From Sulfuritalea sp. (GTDB lineage: Bacteria; Pseudomonadota; Gammaproteobacteria; Burkholderiales; Rhodocyclaceae), in contig JADJQA010000001.1 in the NCBI GenBank assembly GCA_016712985.1, positions 181,443-245,442 on the forward strand: a DNA stretch of 64,000 nt, written 5' to 3'. Made by a program: the position numbers and the translations under genes. The notes beneath the pieces were generated by a model. It worked only from the letters and a program-made list of their open reading frames with translations. It was not told where the DNA came from and ran no database searches. Of the stretch, positions 29,966 through 38,636 are shown piece by piece. Within the stretch, counting starts at the first letter, position 1. Each line of letters begins with the position of its first letter.

Positions 29966-30591
29966 AGGATGTGTTGCCGCTTGGCGGCGGGGGCTTGATC
30001 GTCGGTGCATTCTCCTGAAGCAGTCGCCGCTGTATGCTGGACAGCGGGCTCGAGTACTGAAGCAGATTCTTGCCTCGATGTGAGATCATCGACGGGAGCG
30101 TCCTCCCGTCTTGGTGCGGAGATGTCCCGAGGAGAGTGAGGCGGAATTGGTGCTCCTCGCCGAAGTCGAAGATGAAGTCGAACTCGGTCCTGGCGCCAGC
30201 TTGAGATAGTGCAGACGGATCGCGCACGACACGCACGTGTTCGCTGAGTCAACAAGTAGTCCGAGTAGTTCGGATCGCCCATGTGAACATAGACGATGCC
30301 GCCAATGTGAAACTCGTAGAGATGGTCCTCTTCCCAGCCCAGCAGATCGAGGATGATGGTTGCGAACTGCTCAAGGGTAGTTTTGTCAGAGACCTCGAAC
30401 ACGCGGTCCCAATTCTCGAGCGTGGCTGATCGTGAAGAGCCTGGGTATGATCCGATTTGGTCGGGGAAGTACTCAAGGCGCAATATGAGGCCATTCGGGA
30501 TTCGCTTGGGTGTCCTGGCCTCGGCGATGAGCTCCTTCGTTGCTGCTGGGAGTTCACTGGTCTGGCCGGGCATATCCATTTTGATCACCAT
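29960..30591 (-). pseudogene. pRiA4b ORF-3-like (TnpR-type passenger) protein, frameshifted
   Basis: The ATG at 30591 overlaps the stop of a short SGNYREW coding end. The body IPNGLILRLEYFPDQIGSYP, TTLEQFATIILDLLGWEEDH, LYEFHIGGIVYVHMGDPN and, one base out of frame after about 30250, EFDFIFDFGEEHQFRLTLLG matches the plasmid pRiA4b ORF-3-like fold, often carried by IS elements and defence or plasmid regions. The end is unclear where it meets the IS630 transposase. Its role is unknown. The stretch 30640-31296 has no gene I can support. Confidence 0.5.
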
Positions 30592-30660
30592 TCGCGGTAG
30601 TTTCCGGACGAGAATCGGAGTCGGACCCATTTAATTCCTTGTATTCTCCGTCCCCCTGCG
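30585..30660 (-). pseudogene. C-terminal end of a second, diverged IS630-type transposase
   Basis: The last codons read SGNYREW then stop, the same seven residues as the transposase end at 28856, but with synonymous changes (GGA/GGG, AAC/AAT, TAC/TAT). That is the mark of a diverged coding copy, not a recent duplication. Only these codons are recognisable; upstream sequence does not match. Confidence 0.35.
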
Positions 30661-31296
30661 CGATCACTCGCGGCAGAAGGATAGGATATCCAACGCGACT
30701 TCCGCAAGGGTATTTCGTACCCGGAAGCAGCGTGAGCGGTCGTGATTCGGGGGCTGCATGCCGCTGGCGCCTGAAAACCGCGCCAGAATTGCATCGTAAG
30801 CGCCGTCCATGGCCCATCGGATGGCCGCGAAGCGCTCTGGTGACCCATGGCACGAGCGGTCCCCGCCGAGCGAGATTGGATCCTCGTCAAGCTGTTCTTA
30901 CCACGCGACGCTGATCGGGATTCGCAATCCGGTGCTGGCTGGGCCTTGGGGTCGAAGCCGCTCTGCCTGGCATCCCATCTCCCACAGTGGAGGGCGACGG
31001 GCTGGTGCGATGCGCGGGGGTGACGGAGGGATGATCCGCATTTGTGTGCCCACACCCGCCAGATGGCTGCTATGGGTACTGAACCTGCCGCTCGGAAGCG
31101 ATGTCTTGCAGTGCCCGCAATGACGGCTCCTGGCCGTCAGCCGGCAGCCAGGAATTCGGCACCACCGTCCGCTATCGCTGCCAAGCCGCCGCTCGCCGCC
31201 AAGGCTGCGACCGCGTCGTTCTGGCGCGGGTGGCCGTTCACCATGGACTGGCAATCAGCCAGCATGGATCGGCCCGACACATGCTCAGGCATCCCG

Positions 31297-34002
31297 TCAG
31301 TTCAACCCTGCGTTGCTATCACCATGCGCCCTCGCCAACGTCCGTCGCAGCCACGCTTTGCGGACTTCCTCCAGCACCCACATCAGCGCCGCTCCCGCCA
31401 ATGCCAGCAGCCAGACATCCGGGCCGACGGGGGCTGTGCCGAACAGCCAGTTGCCGGCCGCGGTGTAGATGATGAACAGGATCACGCCCAACTCCGCCGC
31501 CAGTCCGAGCAATATGTAGGGGTTGCCGAAGAGCCCGAAGGACAACGAGGACTTGAACGGGTGGCGGCACAGGATGACATTCATCATCTGCATCACCACG
31601 ATCGTCGCCAGGCAGGCCGAGGTTGCCTGCAGGTACAGCGGATCGGTTCGATCGAGACTGACGCCGTACTGCCAGCCCGCGGCGTCGAGCACGAAGAAGA
31701 ATACCGCCATCGCCGCCGCCGCTTCCAGCATGCCGAGAAACAGGTAGGCACGGGCCAGCAGGTCCCATGACAGCAGCCGCTCCGTGCGCGCCCTGGGCGG
31801 CCGCTGCATCACGCCGGGATCGGGCCGCTCGGCGCCGAGGGCCAGAGCGGGCAGCATGTCGGTGCCGAGGTCGACGGCAAGGATCTGGATGATGGTCAAC
31901 GGCAAGGGGATGCGGAACAGCACAAACGCGAGGTAGGGCACCAGTTCGGGAATGTTCGAGCTCAGGATGTAGGTGAGGAACTTGCGGATGTTGTCGAACA
32001 CCGCGCGCCCTTCCTCGATGGCGGCGACGATGGTGGCGAAATTGTCGTCGAGCAGGATCAGGTCGGCGGCCTCCTTGGCCACGTCGGTGCCGGCGATACC
32101 CATCGCTATGCCGATGTCGGCGGTCTTCAGCGCCGGCGCGTCATTCACGCCGTCCCCGGTGACGGCGACGATCTCGCCCTTCTTCTGCAAGGCCTGGACG
32201 ATCAGCATTTTCTGCTCGGCGGCGACACGGGCGAAGATGATCTCCCTAGCGTCGAGCGCGAGTTGCAGTTGTGCGGGCGATATCGAGCGCAACTGATCGC
32301 CGCTGATGACCGCCGGCTGCGCGGTTTTCACCAGGCCGATCTGCCGCGCAATCGCCAGCGCCGTGTGCGGGTGGTCGCCGGTGACCATGATGATGCGGAT
32401 GCCGGCCGTGGCGCAGCGCGCGATGGCGTCGGGCACCTCGGCCCGCGGCGGGTCTTCCAGGCCGACCAGTCCGCTCAGGATCATGCCGCGCTCTTCGCTG
32501 GGCATGCCATCCCGAATGTCGCCACTGAGCGCGCAATGGGCGAAGGCCAGCACGCGCAGGCCGGCTTCGGCCATCTGCTGTTGAGCCGCCAGCAGGCGCG
32601 TCCTCGCCGCGGCATCGATCGGTATGACCCCGGCGTCGAACTGCACGAAATCGCAGGCGGCCAGCACCGTCTCCGGCGCACCCTTGCAGTAGAGCCTGTG
32701 GCCTCGCGGCGTGGCGCACAGCACCGACATGCGCTTGCGATCGGTGTCGAAGGGAAGCTCGTCGATCCGCTGGTAGTCGGAAAGCTCGCCGACCACCTGC
32801 CGTCCCATGCTCGCCAGCGCCACTTCCATCGGGTCGCCGAGCAGTTTCTGGTCAACGATCTTCAGGTTGTGGCAAAGCGCGGCATTGACGAACAGCTCGC
32901 GGTTGTCCTCGGCCAGGCTCGCTTGGGCGGCGAGATCGGTGAAGTCGAGAAAGCCTCCACCCAGCCACAGGCGCTGCACCGACATGCGATTCTGCGTCAG
33001 GGTGCCGGTCTTGTCGCAGCAGATCGTCGTCGTCGAGCCCAACGCCTCGACGGCGGGCAGGTGACGTACCAGCGCATTGCGCCGAGCCATGCGCTGCGTC
33101 GCCATGGCCAGCGATAGCGTGACTGTCGGCAGCAGGCCTTCCGGCACGTTGGCGACGATGATGCCGATGGCGAACATCAGGTTCTCCCAGGTCGGCAGGC
33201 CCATCGCCTGGCCGATGAAGAACAGCGCCACGCCCATGCCGGTGGCGAGCGCGGCGACGATGCGGGAAAGGCGCGCAATTTCGCGCTGCAGCGGCGACGC
33301 ACCGGCGCCGGCCGTCTGCGTCAAATGGGCGATGCGGCCGAACTCGGTATGCATCCCGGTGGCGTACACCACCGCGCGGGCCTGGCCCGACACCACCGAG
33401 GTGCCGGCCAGCACCACGTTCTTCGCATACAGCGGCGAGTCCTCCGTGCTGGGCTCGATGCTGCGTGCCTTGGGCAGGGATTCGCCGGTCACCGTCGCGG
33501 TGTTCACGCGCAGCCCGAAGGCCTCGATCAGGCGGCAGTCGGCGGGAACCAGCGTGCCTTCCTCCAGCAGCACGATGTCGCCGGGCACCAGTTCGGTGGC
33601 GAGCATCTCGACAATCGTGCCGTCGCGCAGCGCCTGCACCTTCTGCGGCAACAACTGGCGCAGCGCGGCCACGGCCTGCTCGGCCTTGTATTCCTGCCAG
33701 AAGGAAAAGATGCCGTTGACGATGATGACGCCGACAATCGCCACGCCAAGACGGGCCATGCCCTGGCCCGGATCGAAATGCTCGGCGAGAAACGCCAGCG
33801 CGGCGCCGATCCACAGAATGATGGCGAAAAAGTGGGTGAATTCGCGGGCGAAGCCGAGCAGCAGGTTTTCGCGGTCCACTTCCTCGACATGGTTCGGCCC
33901 GAACTCCGCCAGCCGGCGCGCCGCCTCGGCCGCAGCGAGGCCGGCCGCCGTGGTCTTCAGGCTGGCGAGGGCCGCTTCGGCGCCAAGGCCATGGATATGC
34001 AT
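31297..34002 (-). CDS. P-type cation-transporting ATPase (P2 type)
   Basis: A 901-residue P2-type ATPase that pumps cations across the inner membrane. Domains in order: N-terminal cation-ATPase segment, TM1-2, actuator with TVTGESLPKAR, TM3-4 with NVPEGLLPTVTLSLA, phosphorylation motif CCDKTGTLTQNR, the nucleotide domain with KGAPETVL, the hinge TGDGVNDAPALKTADIGIAMG, and the C-terminal six-helix bundle. PEGL in TM4 is typical of the Na/K and Ca branches; I cannot name the ion. No partner gene is adjacent. Confidence 0.9.
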   Translation of the reverse strand: MHIHGLGAEAALASLKTTAAGLAAAEAARRLAEFGPNHVEEVDRENLLLGFAREFTHFFAIILWIGAALAFLAEHFDPGQGMARLGVAIVGVIIVNGIFSFWQEYKAEQAVAALRQLLPQKVQALRDGTIVEMLATELVPGDIVLLEEGTLVPADCRLIEAFGLRVNTATVTGESLPKARSIEPSTEDSPLYAKNVVLAGTSVVSGQARAVVYATGMHTEFGRIAHLTQTAGAGASPLQREIARLSRIVAALATGMGVALFFIGQAMGLPTWENLMFAIGIIVANVPEGLLPTVTLSLAMATQRMARRNALVRHLPAVEALGSTTTICCDKTGTLTQNRMSVQRLWLGGGFLDFTDLAAQASLAEDNRELFVNAALCHNLKIVDQKLLGDPMEVALASMGRQVVGELSDYQRIDELPFDTDRKRMSVLCATPRGHRLYCKGAPETVLAACDFVQFDAGVIPIDAAARTRLLAAQQQMAEAGLRVLAFAHCALSGDIRDGMPSEERGMILSGLVGLEDPPRAEVPDAIARCATAGIRIIMVTGDHPHTALAIARQIGLVKTAQPAVISGDQLRSISPAQLQLALDAREIIFARVAAEQKMLIVQALQKKGEIVAVTGDGVNDAPALKTADIGIAMGIAGTDVAKEAADLILLDDNFATIVAAIEEGRAVFDNIRKFLTYILSSNIPELVPYLAFVLFRIPLPLTIIQILAVDLGTDMLPALALGAERPDPGVMQRPPRARTERLLSWDLLARAYLFLGMLEAAAAMAVFFFVLDAAGWQYGVSLDRTDPLYLQATSACLATIVVMQMMNVILCRHPFKSSLSFGLFGNPYILLGLAAELGVILFIIYTAAGNWLFGTAPVGPDVWLLALAGAALMWVLEEVRKAWLRRTLARAHGDSNAGLN

Positions 34003-34031
34003 ATCGCTTGAAGACCGTGGTTAACCGCCCT

Positions 34032-34135
34032 CGACGCAGAGGACGCAGAGACGCAGAGAACGCAGAGGAAAGGCATTGCTCAACCAATCATTTGGTTTTC
34101 TCTGTGCCCTCTGCGCCTCTGCGTCCTCTGCGTTG
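34032..34135. repeat. Large inverted repeat of ACGCAGAG units
   Basis: The left arm (about 34032-34071) consists of ACGCAGAG units; the right arm (about 34096-34135) consists of CTCTGCGT units, so the two can form a long imperfect stem across a loop of some 25 bases. It lies between two genes read to the left: downstream of cbpM and upstream of the ATPase. Repeats with this unit are dispersed in many bacterial genomes. It could act as a bidirectional transcript end. Confidence 0.7.
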
Positions 34136-34161
34136 AAAGCGTTAGCATCTGCGTTTTGCCT

Positions 34162-34488
34162 TCAACCCACTCCGAGGCGCTGCAGTCGCGCCCGCAGCAC
34201 GGCGATCTCGTCGAGCAGATCGAGTGCCAACGCCACGCCGGACGGATTGATTTCCAGATCGCGCGACAGGCGCAGTGCCAGCCGCGCGCGGCGCAGCGAG
34301 TCACCGCTGAAGCGCCAGTCGGGCGGAGACTCGCCGACCGGTTCCAGTACTCCCTCGACGACCCAGACCAGCACCAGTTCCTGTTCCGCGCTGCACGCCT
34401 GGCACAGTTCCCGCAGCGTCAACTGGACGTCCTCTTCGACCACCGACCCGTGTATCAATGTCACCTTGCCCTGGTTCAAGATGGTCAT
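34162..34488 (-). CDS. cbpM: CbpM-type chaperone modulator
   Basis: A 108-residue MerR-HTH-like modulator that inhibits the co-chaperone CbpA. It reads MTILNQGKVTLIHGSVVEED, then LTLRELCQACSAEQELVLVW and ends DEIAVLRARLQRLGVG. Its ATG overlaps the cbpA stop by four bases (minus strand), the usual cbpA-cbpM operon. An Ala/Pro-poor acidic N-terminus and Leu-rich tail agree with the family, which is more weakly conserved than CbpA. Confidence 0.75.
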   Translation of the reverse strand: MTILNQGKVTLIHGSVVEEDVQLTLRELCQACSAEQELVLVWVVEGVLEPVGESPPDWRFSGDSLRRARLALRLSRDLEINPSGVALALDLLDEIAVLRARLQRLGVG

Positions 34489-35426
34489 CCCTTCCCTTGC
34501 GCCCTGGGCTTGAAATCAACGGCCTTCGCCTTGGTCCGGTAGGCGTCCCGCGCGCTCTCGCTGTCGGCCGGCGGCAGGGCGATCGTCAGCACCACGTAGA
34601 GATCGCCGGGCGGCGACCCGGGAATGCCGCGGCCTTTCAGGCGCAACTGGCGACCCGCCACCGAGCCGGGGGGAATCGTGAGTTGCACCGGGCCCTCGGG
34701 GGTCGGCGCCGCAACCGAGGCGCCCAGCGCGGCTTCCCAGGGCGCCAGCGGCAGGTCCAGATAGACGTCGCGGCCGTCGGCGCGAAACTGTGCATGGGGG
34801 TTGAAGGCGATTTCCAGGTACAGGTCCCCCGCTGGTCCCTCGCCCAGCCCCGGACCGCCCTGGCCGGCCAGGCGCAGGTGCTGGCCGGCGCGGACGCCTT
34901 TGGGAATGCTGACGTCCAGCGTGCGATCCTGCATCGTCACGCGACCCTGCGCATCGAGCATCGGCATGCGCAACGAAACGCTGCGCCGCGCGCCATGATA
35001 GGCGTCGGCCAGATCGATCAGCACTTTGGCATGGTGATCCTGGCCCTGCGCATGCATCTGCGCCCGTTGCCCGCCCCTCGCCTGTCGGCCGAACAGCGCT
35101 TCGAAGAAGTCGCTGTGATCGCCGCCCAGGCCGGCGGCGCCGAAGTCGCCGCCGCTGAATTCGAAACCGGCATCCCAGCCCGGCGGCGGCTGGAAGTCCT
35201 GCCCGGTCTTCCACTGGCTGCCCATCTGGTCGTAGGCAGCGCGCTTTTCCGGGTCCTTCAGTACCGCATAGGCCTCGCCGAGTTCCTTGAAGCGCGCCTC
35301 GGCATCGGGATCCTTGCTGACATCCGGATGGTACTTTCGTGCCAGCTTGCGGTAGGCATGCTTGACCTCGTCCTGCGTGGCGCCGCGGGGAACGCCAAGG
35401 GTCTCGTAGTAGTCCTTGAATTTCAT
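34485..35426 (-). CDS. cbpA: DnaJ-class co-chaperone CbpA
   Basis: A 313-residue class II DnaJ-type co-chaperone of DnaK. The J domain is at residues 1-70 with the HPD motif in RKYHPDVSKD; a Gly-rich linker with FQPPPGWDAGFEFSGGDFG follows, and two C-terminal substrate-binding subdomains end VLTIALPPADSESARDAYRT. There is no zinc-finger region, which separates CbpA from DnaJ. cbpM follows with a 4-base overlap. Confidence 0.92.
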   Translation of the reverse strand: MKFKDYYETLGVPRGATQDEVKHAYRKLARKYHPDVSKDPDAEARFKELGEAYAVLKDPEKRAAYDQMGSQWKTGQDFQPPPGWDAGFEFSGGDFGAAGLGGDHSDFFEALFGRQARGGQRAQMHAQGQDHHAKVLIDLADAYHGARRSVSLRMPMLDAQGRVTMQDRTLDVSIPKGVRAGQHLRLAGQGGPGLGEGPAGDLYLEIAFNPHAQFRADGRDVYLDLPLAPWEAALGASVAAPTPEGPVQLTIPPGSVAGRQLRLKGRGIPGSPPGDLYVVLTIALPPADSESARDAYRTKAKAVDFKPRAQGKG

Positions 35427-35486
35427 GGTGCCAGGCTCGCCTCAAGTATCCCGATGTTGATCACGCTTCAGTTGCACGGCCAATCC

Positions 35487-35735
35487 TCAACCCTTGCGGC
35501 GCGACTCGACAATGCCCATGCTTGCCGCCAGCTCGCCCTGCCCCGCCGCCAGGACGCCGCGACGCTGCTCGCAGCGCCGCAGCACGTCCCTTTGCTGTTC
35601 GTCCGTATAGGCCACCCACCAGTCGCGCTCTTCCTGCGTGCGGCGGCAACCGTAGCAGAGCTCGGTGGTCGGATCCATCAGGCAAACCTTGACACAGGGC
35701 GAGCGCACCGGTGTCGGTGTGCGATTGCCATCCAT
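35487..35735 (-). CDS. DUF1289 family protein
   Basis: An 82-residue protein. MDGNRTPTPVRSPCVKVCLM then DPTTELCYGCRRTQEERDWW carries the four conserved Cys of DUF1289 (CVKVC...LCYGC), likely binding a metal. The start is the ATG at 35735, after the GGAAG-type binding site AAAGGAAGCAGA. Function is unknown in the family. Confidence 0.85.
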   Translation of the reverse strand: MDGNRTPTPVRSPCVKVCLMDPTTELCYGCRRTQEERDWWVAYTDEQQRDVLRRCEQRRGVLAAGQGELAASMGIVESRRKG

Positions 35736-35853
35736 TCTGCTTCCTTTGCGGTCGGGGCCCCATTGCCGAACCAGCGCTCGGCGCGGCGCCGGCGCCACGG
35801 GAAATAACGGACAGGGAGCCTTGCTGCCACGGCTCCCTGGATCCTTCAGGCGG

Positions 35854-36426
35854 CTACTGCTTTTTCGCCTTCGGCTTGCGACATCCGAGTTGCCTCGACT
35901 TGTCATTGGCGAAGAACTCAAGGCCGTCTGCGCAGACCAGCATTGTTGTCGGCGCCACTGCGCCCTTGCCGCCCTTGCATGAGAAGTCACCCGCCTTGCC
36001 CATCTTGCCGCTCATCTTGTAACCCGCCGGACAGACGGACGCGGCGGCTGCCGGCTGAGCGGGAGCCGGCGGAGCCTCGACCACCAGCTTGGTTGTCGCC
36101 TTGCCGACACACGGGAAATGGCTGGTGATCTTCCTGCCGTCGGCCGTGACGTTGTAGCTACCTGCCTTGGCATAGGTCTTGAAGATGGTTACGGGGAACT
36201 TGCTTTCCTTGCGGTCAATCTTGACCTGGCGCGACTCGCTGCCGTCATCGAAATGCACCACCATGCCGCAAAAGGCGGGCGCTTCTCCCTCCGCCGATAT
36301 GGTGATTTTCACTTCCTGTCCGGCGCGCACGGGATTCGGGTCAAGCTTTACCGCGCCGATACCACCCTGCTGGGCGAAGGCCAGGGTCGAAGCGAGGGTC
36401 AGGACAAAGCCGAGACTGTGTTTCAT
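35854..36426 (-). CDS. Secreted PKD-like protein of unknown function
   Basis: A 190-residue exported protein. The signal peptide MKHSLGFVLTLASTLAFA is cleaved before QQGG. The mature part has an Ig/PKD-like beta sandwich with LDPNPVRAGQEVKITI and YAKAGSYNVTADGRK, then a Pro/Ala linker and a Cys-containing tail (VCPAGYK, FSCKGG, VCADG, LGCRK) with paired Cys that may form disulphides in the periplasm. It is divergent from the AsmA-like gene, 64 bases apart. Confidence 0.75.
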   Translation of the reverse strand: MKHSLGFVLTLASTLAFAQQGGIGAVKLDPNPVRAGQEVKITISAEGEAPAFCGMVVHFDDGSESRQVKIDRKESKFPVTIFKTYAKAGSYNVTADGRKITSHFPCVGKATTKLVVEAPPAPAQPAAAASVCPAGYKMSGKMGKAGDFSCKGGKGAVAPTTMLVCADGLEFFANDKSRQLGCRKPKAKKQ

Positions 36427-36490
36427 TTGGAACCTCCTTGGTCTGATAATCTCGCCAATCTATCCTATTTTGTTCAAACAGGAAATCAGC

Positions 36491-38620
36491 ATGAAAGCGC
36501 TTCGCATTCTTGGCATCGTCCTCGGCCTGGTGCTTGCGGTGCTCACAGCGGGCGTCGGCGTGTTGTACGCACTGTTCGACGGCGAGAAAATCAAGGGCGA
36601 ACTGATCGGTGTGGTGCTCGAACAAAACCAGCGCAAGCTGGAAATTCCCGGCAAGCTGGAGTTCTCGGTATGGCCCGACGTCAGCATCAAGCTCGGTCGC
36701 CTGACATTGTCGGAACCCGGCGGCAAACAGGAGTTCCTCACGCTCGACTCGGCCCGCGTGGCGGTGGCGGTGATACCCCTGCTGTCCAACCAGGTGCAGG
36801 TGCGGCGCGTCGAAGTGGATGGGCTCAAGGCAAGGCTGGTGAAGAATCGGGACGGCACGCTGAACATCGCCGACCTGCTGGAAAGCGGCGCCGACAAGCC
36901 AGGCGGCAAGAATTCCGCCACGGGGGTTGCCGAAGGGACGCACCACGCTGGCGTTAGCGATACACCGCGCGCGCCACTGCAGATCGACATTGCCGGGATC
37001 AGGGTGGCGAATGCCCAGATCACCTGGCGCGACGAGAAGAGCCGCAGTACCACGACGCTGTCCAGTTTCGATCTCGGCACCGGCCGCGTGCAGGCCGATG
37101 CCGCAAGGAAAACCCTGGCACTCGAGGCGCTGTCCCTTGCTGTCAGGGGCAAGAGCGGGGGCGATGCCTTCGAGTTGAGACTTGAGGCGCCCAAACTCGC
37201 CGTGTCGCCGGAGCAGGCTGCTGGCGAATCGCTGAGCCTTGCCGCCACACTTACCGGCAGCCGCCGCTCTGTCGCGGCCAAGCTGCTCCTGTCCGCCGTG
37301 GAAGGCAATGCACAGGCGCTGAAGGTCGGCAAGCTCGCACTTGATCTCGATGCCAAATCCGGTGAAACCGTGCTCAAGGGTCACCTCGATTCCCCCGTGG
37401 CGGCGAATCCGGCGGCACAAACCGTGGTGCTGGAAAAGATCACCGGCAGCATCGATCTCGCCGATCCGCGGATGCCGATGAAAAAGCTCAAGCTGCCGCT
37501 TGCCGGTAATCTGCGCGCCGATCTGGCACGGCAAACCGCGGCACTTGAACTCGCCACCAAGTTCGACGAATCGAAAATCGCGGCGAAACTCAGGGTCGCG
37601 AAGTTCACCCCGCTGTCGCTGGGTTTCGATCTCGACATCGACCAGCTCAACGTTGACAGGTATCTACCGCCGAAAGGGACCGACATGGCGGTCGACAAGG
37701 CGGTCTACAAGGCAATTGACAAGGCCGAGGACAAGGCCGCCAGGGATGACAAACTGGATTTCTCGGCGCTCAAGGGGCTGGACGCGAATGGCGCGCTGCG
37801 TATCGGATCGCTACAGGTGTCGAAACTGAAGCTGGCGAAGCTGAATGCGAAGATCAACATCGCCGGCGGGCGTCTCGATGTCGCGCCACTGACGCTGAAT
37901 CTCTACGAGGGCTCGGCCAATGGCAGCCTGTCGCTCAACGCGGCGGGCAACAGCGTTGCCGTCAAGCAGAACCTGGCCGGCGTCAGCATCAACCCGCTGA
38001 TGAAGGACCTCGTCGCCAGGGACCTGCTGGAAGGGCGAGGCGACGTGACGCTCGACATCAACAGCCGCGGCGACAGCATCACGGCAATGAAGAAGGCGCT
38101 GGCCGGCACCGCTGCGGTGAACCTGAAGGACGGCGCGATCAAGGGCATCAACCTGGCGCAGAGCCTGCGCGACCTCAAGGGCAAGCTCGGCGCCGCATCT
38201 GGCAAGGACACGACGCAACAAGCCAAAGTCGGCGACAAGACCGACTTCTCGGAACTCACCGCCTCGCTGAAAATCGCCAACGGTGTCGCCCACAATGAGG
38301 ACCTTGCGATGAAGTCGCCCTTCCTCAGGCTCTCCGGGGCCGGCGATATCGACATTGGCGCCGGCCAGATGAACTACGTCGCCAAAGCCAGCGTGGTCGG
38401 CACCAGCGCCGGGCAAGGCGGCAAGGATCTGGAGCAGTTGAAGGGGCTCACCGTGCCGGTGCGAGTCACCGGCCCCTTCGAGAATCTGTCCTACAGGATC
38501 GAGTTCGGCAGCCTTGTCGCCGATGCAGCCAAGGCCAAGGTCGACGAGAAGAAGGAAGAACTCAAGGCCAAGCTCGAAGACAAGGCGAAAGACAAGCTCA
38601 AGGACTGGTTCGGCAAATGA
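36491..38620 (+). CDS. AsmA-family protein
   Basis: A 709-residue AsmA-like protein anchored by an N-terminal membrane helix (LGIVLGLVLAVLTAGVGVLY) with a large periplasmic beta-rich body. The AsmA N-terminal signature is visible in GKLEFSVWPDVSIKLGRLTL, and the C-terminal AsmA-2 domain in GDVTLDINSRGDSITAMKKA and LRLSGAGDIDIGAGQMNY. AsmA-like proteins bridge inner and outer membrane and are linked to phospholipid transport. A lysine/aspartate-rich insert (DKAVYKAIDKAEDKAARDDK) is at about 400-420, and the C-terminus is charged (KAKVDEKKEELKAKLEDKAK). The start ATG at 36491 follows GGAAAT. Confidence 0.88.
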   Translation: MKALRILGIVLGLVLAVLTAGVGVLYALFDGEKIKGELIGVVLEQNQRKLEIPGKLEFSVWPDVSIKLGRLTLSEPGGKQEFLTLDSARVAVAVIPLLSNQVQVRRVEVDGLKARLVKNRDGTLNIADLLESGADKPGGKNSATGVAEGTHHAGVSDTPRAPLQIDIAGIRVANAQITWRDEKSRSTTTLSSFDLGTGRVQADAARKTLALEALSLAVRGKSGGDAFELRLEAPKLAVSPEQAAGESLSLAATLTGSRRSVAAKLLLSAVEGNAQALKVGKLALDLDAKSGETVLKGHLDSPVAANPAAQTVVLEKITGSIDLADPRMPMKKLKLPLAGNLRADLARQTAALELATKFDESKIAAKLRVAKFTPLSLGFDLDIDQLNVDRYLPPKGTDMAVDKAVYKAIDKAEDKAARDDKLDFSALKGLDANGALRIGSLQVSKLKLAKLNAKINIAGGRLDVAPLTLNLYEGSANGSLSLNAAGNSVAVKQNLAGVSINPLMKDLVARDLLEGRGDVTLDINSRGDSITAMKKALAGTAAVNLKDGAIKGINLAQSLRDLKGKLGAASGKDTTQQAKVGDKTDFSELTASLKIANGVAHNEDLAMKSPFLRLSGAGDIDIGAGQMNYVAKASVVGTSAGQGGKDLEQLKGLTVPVRVTGPFENLSYRIEFGSLVADAAKAKVDEKKEELKAKLEDKAKDKLKDWFGK

Positions 38621-38636
38621 GCAACAGGGCCGCTTG

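Noticed and set aside
30898..31254. Open frame of 118 codons (minus strand) next to the P-type ATPase
   Set aside because: Composition and the lack of any motif make it a likely random frame in GC-rich DNA.
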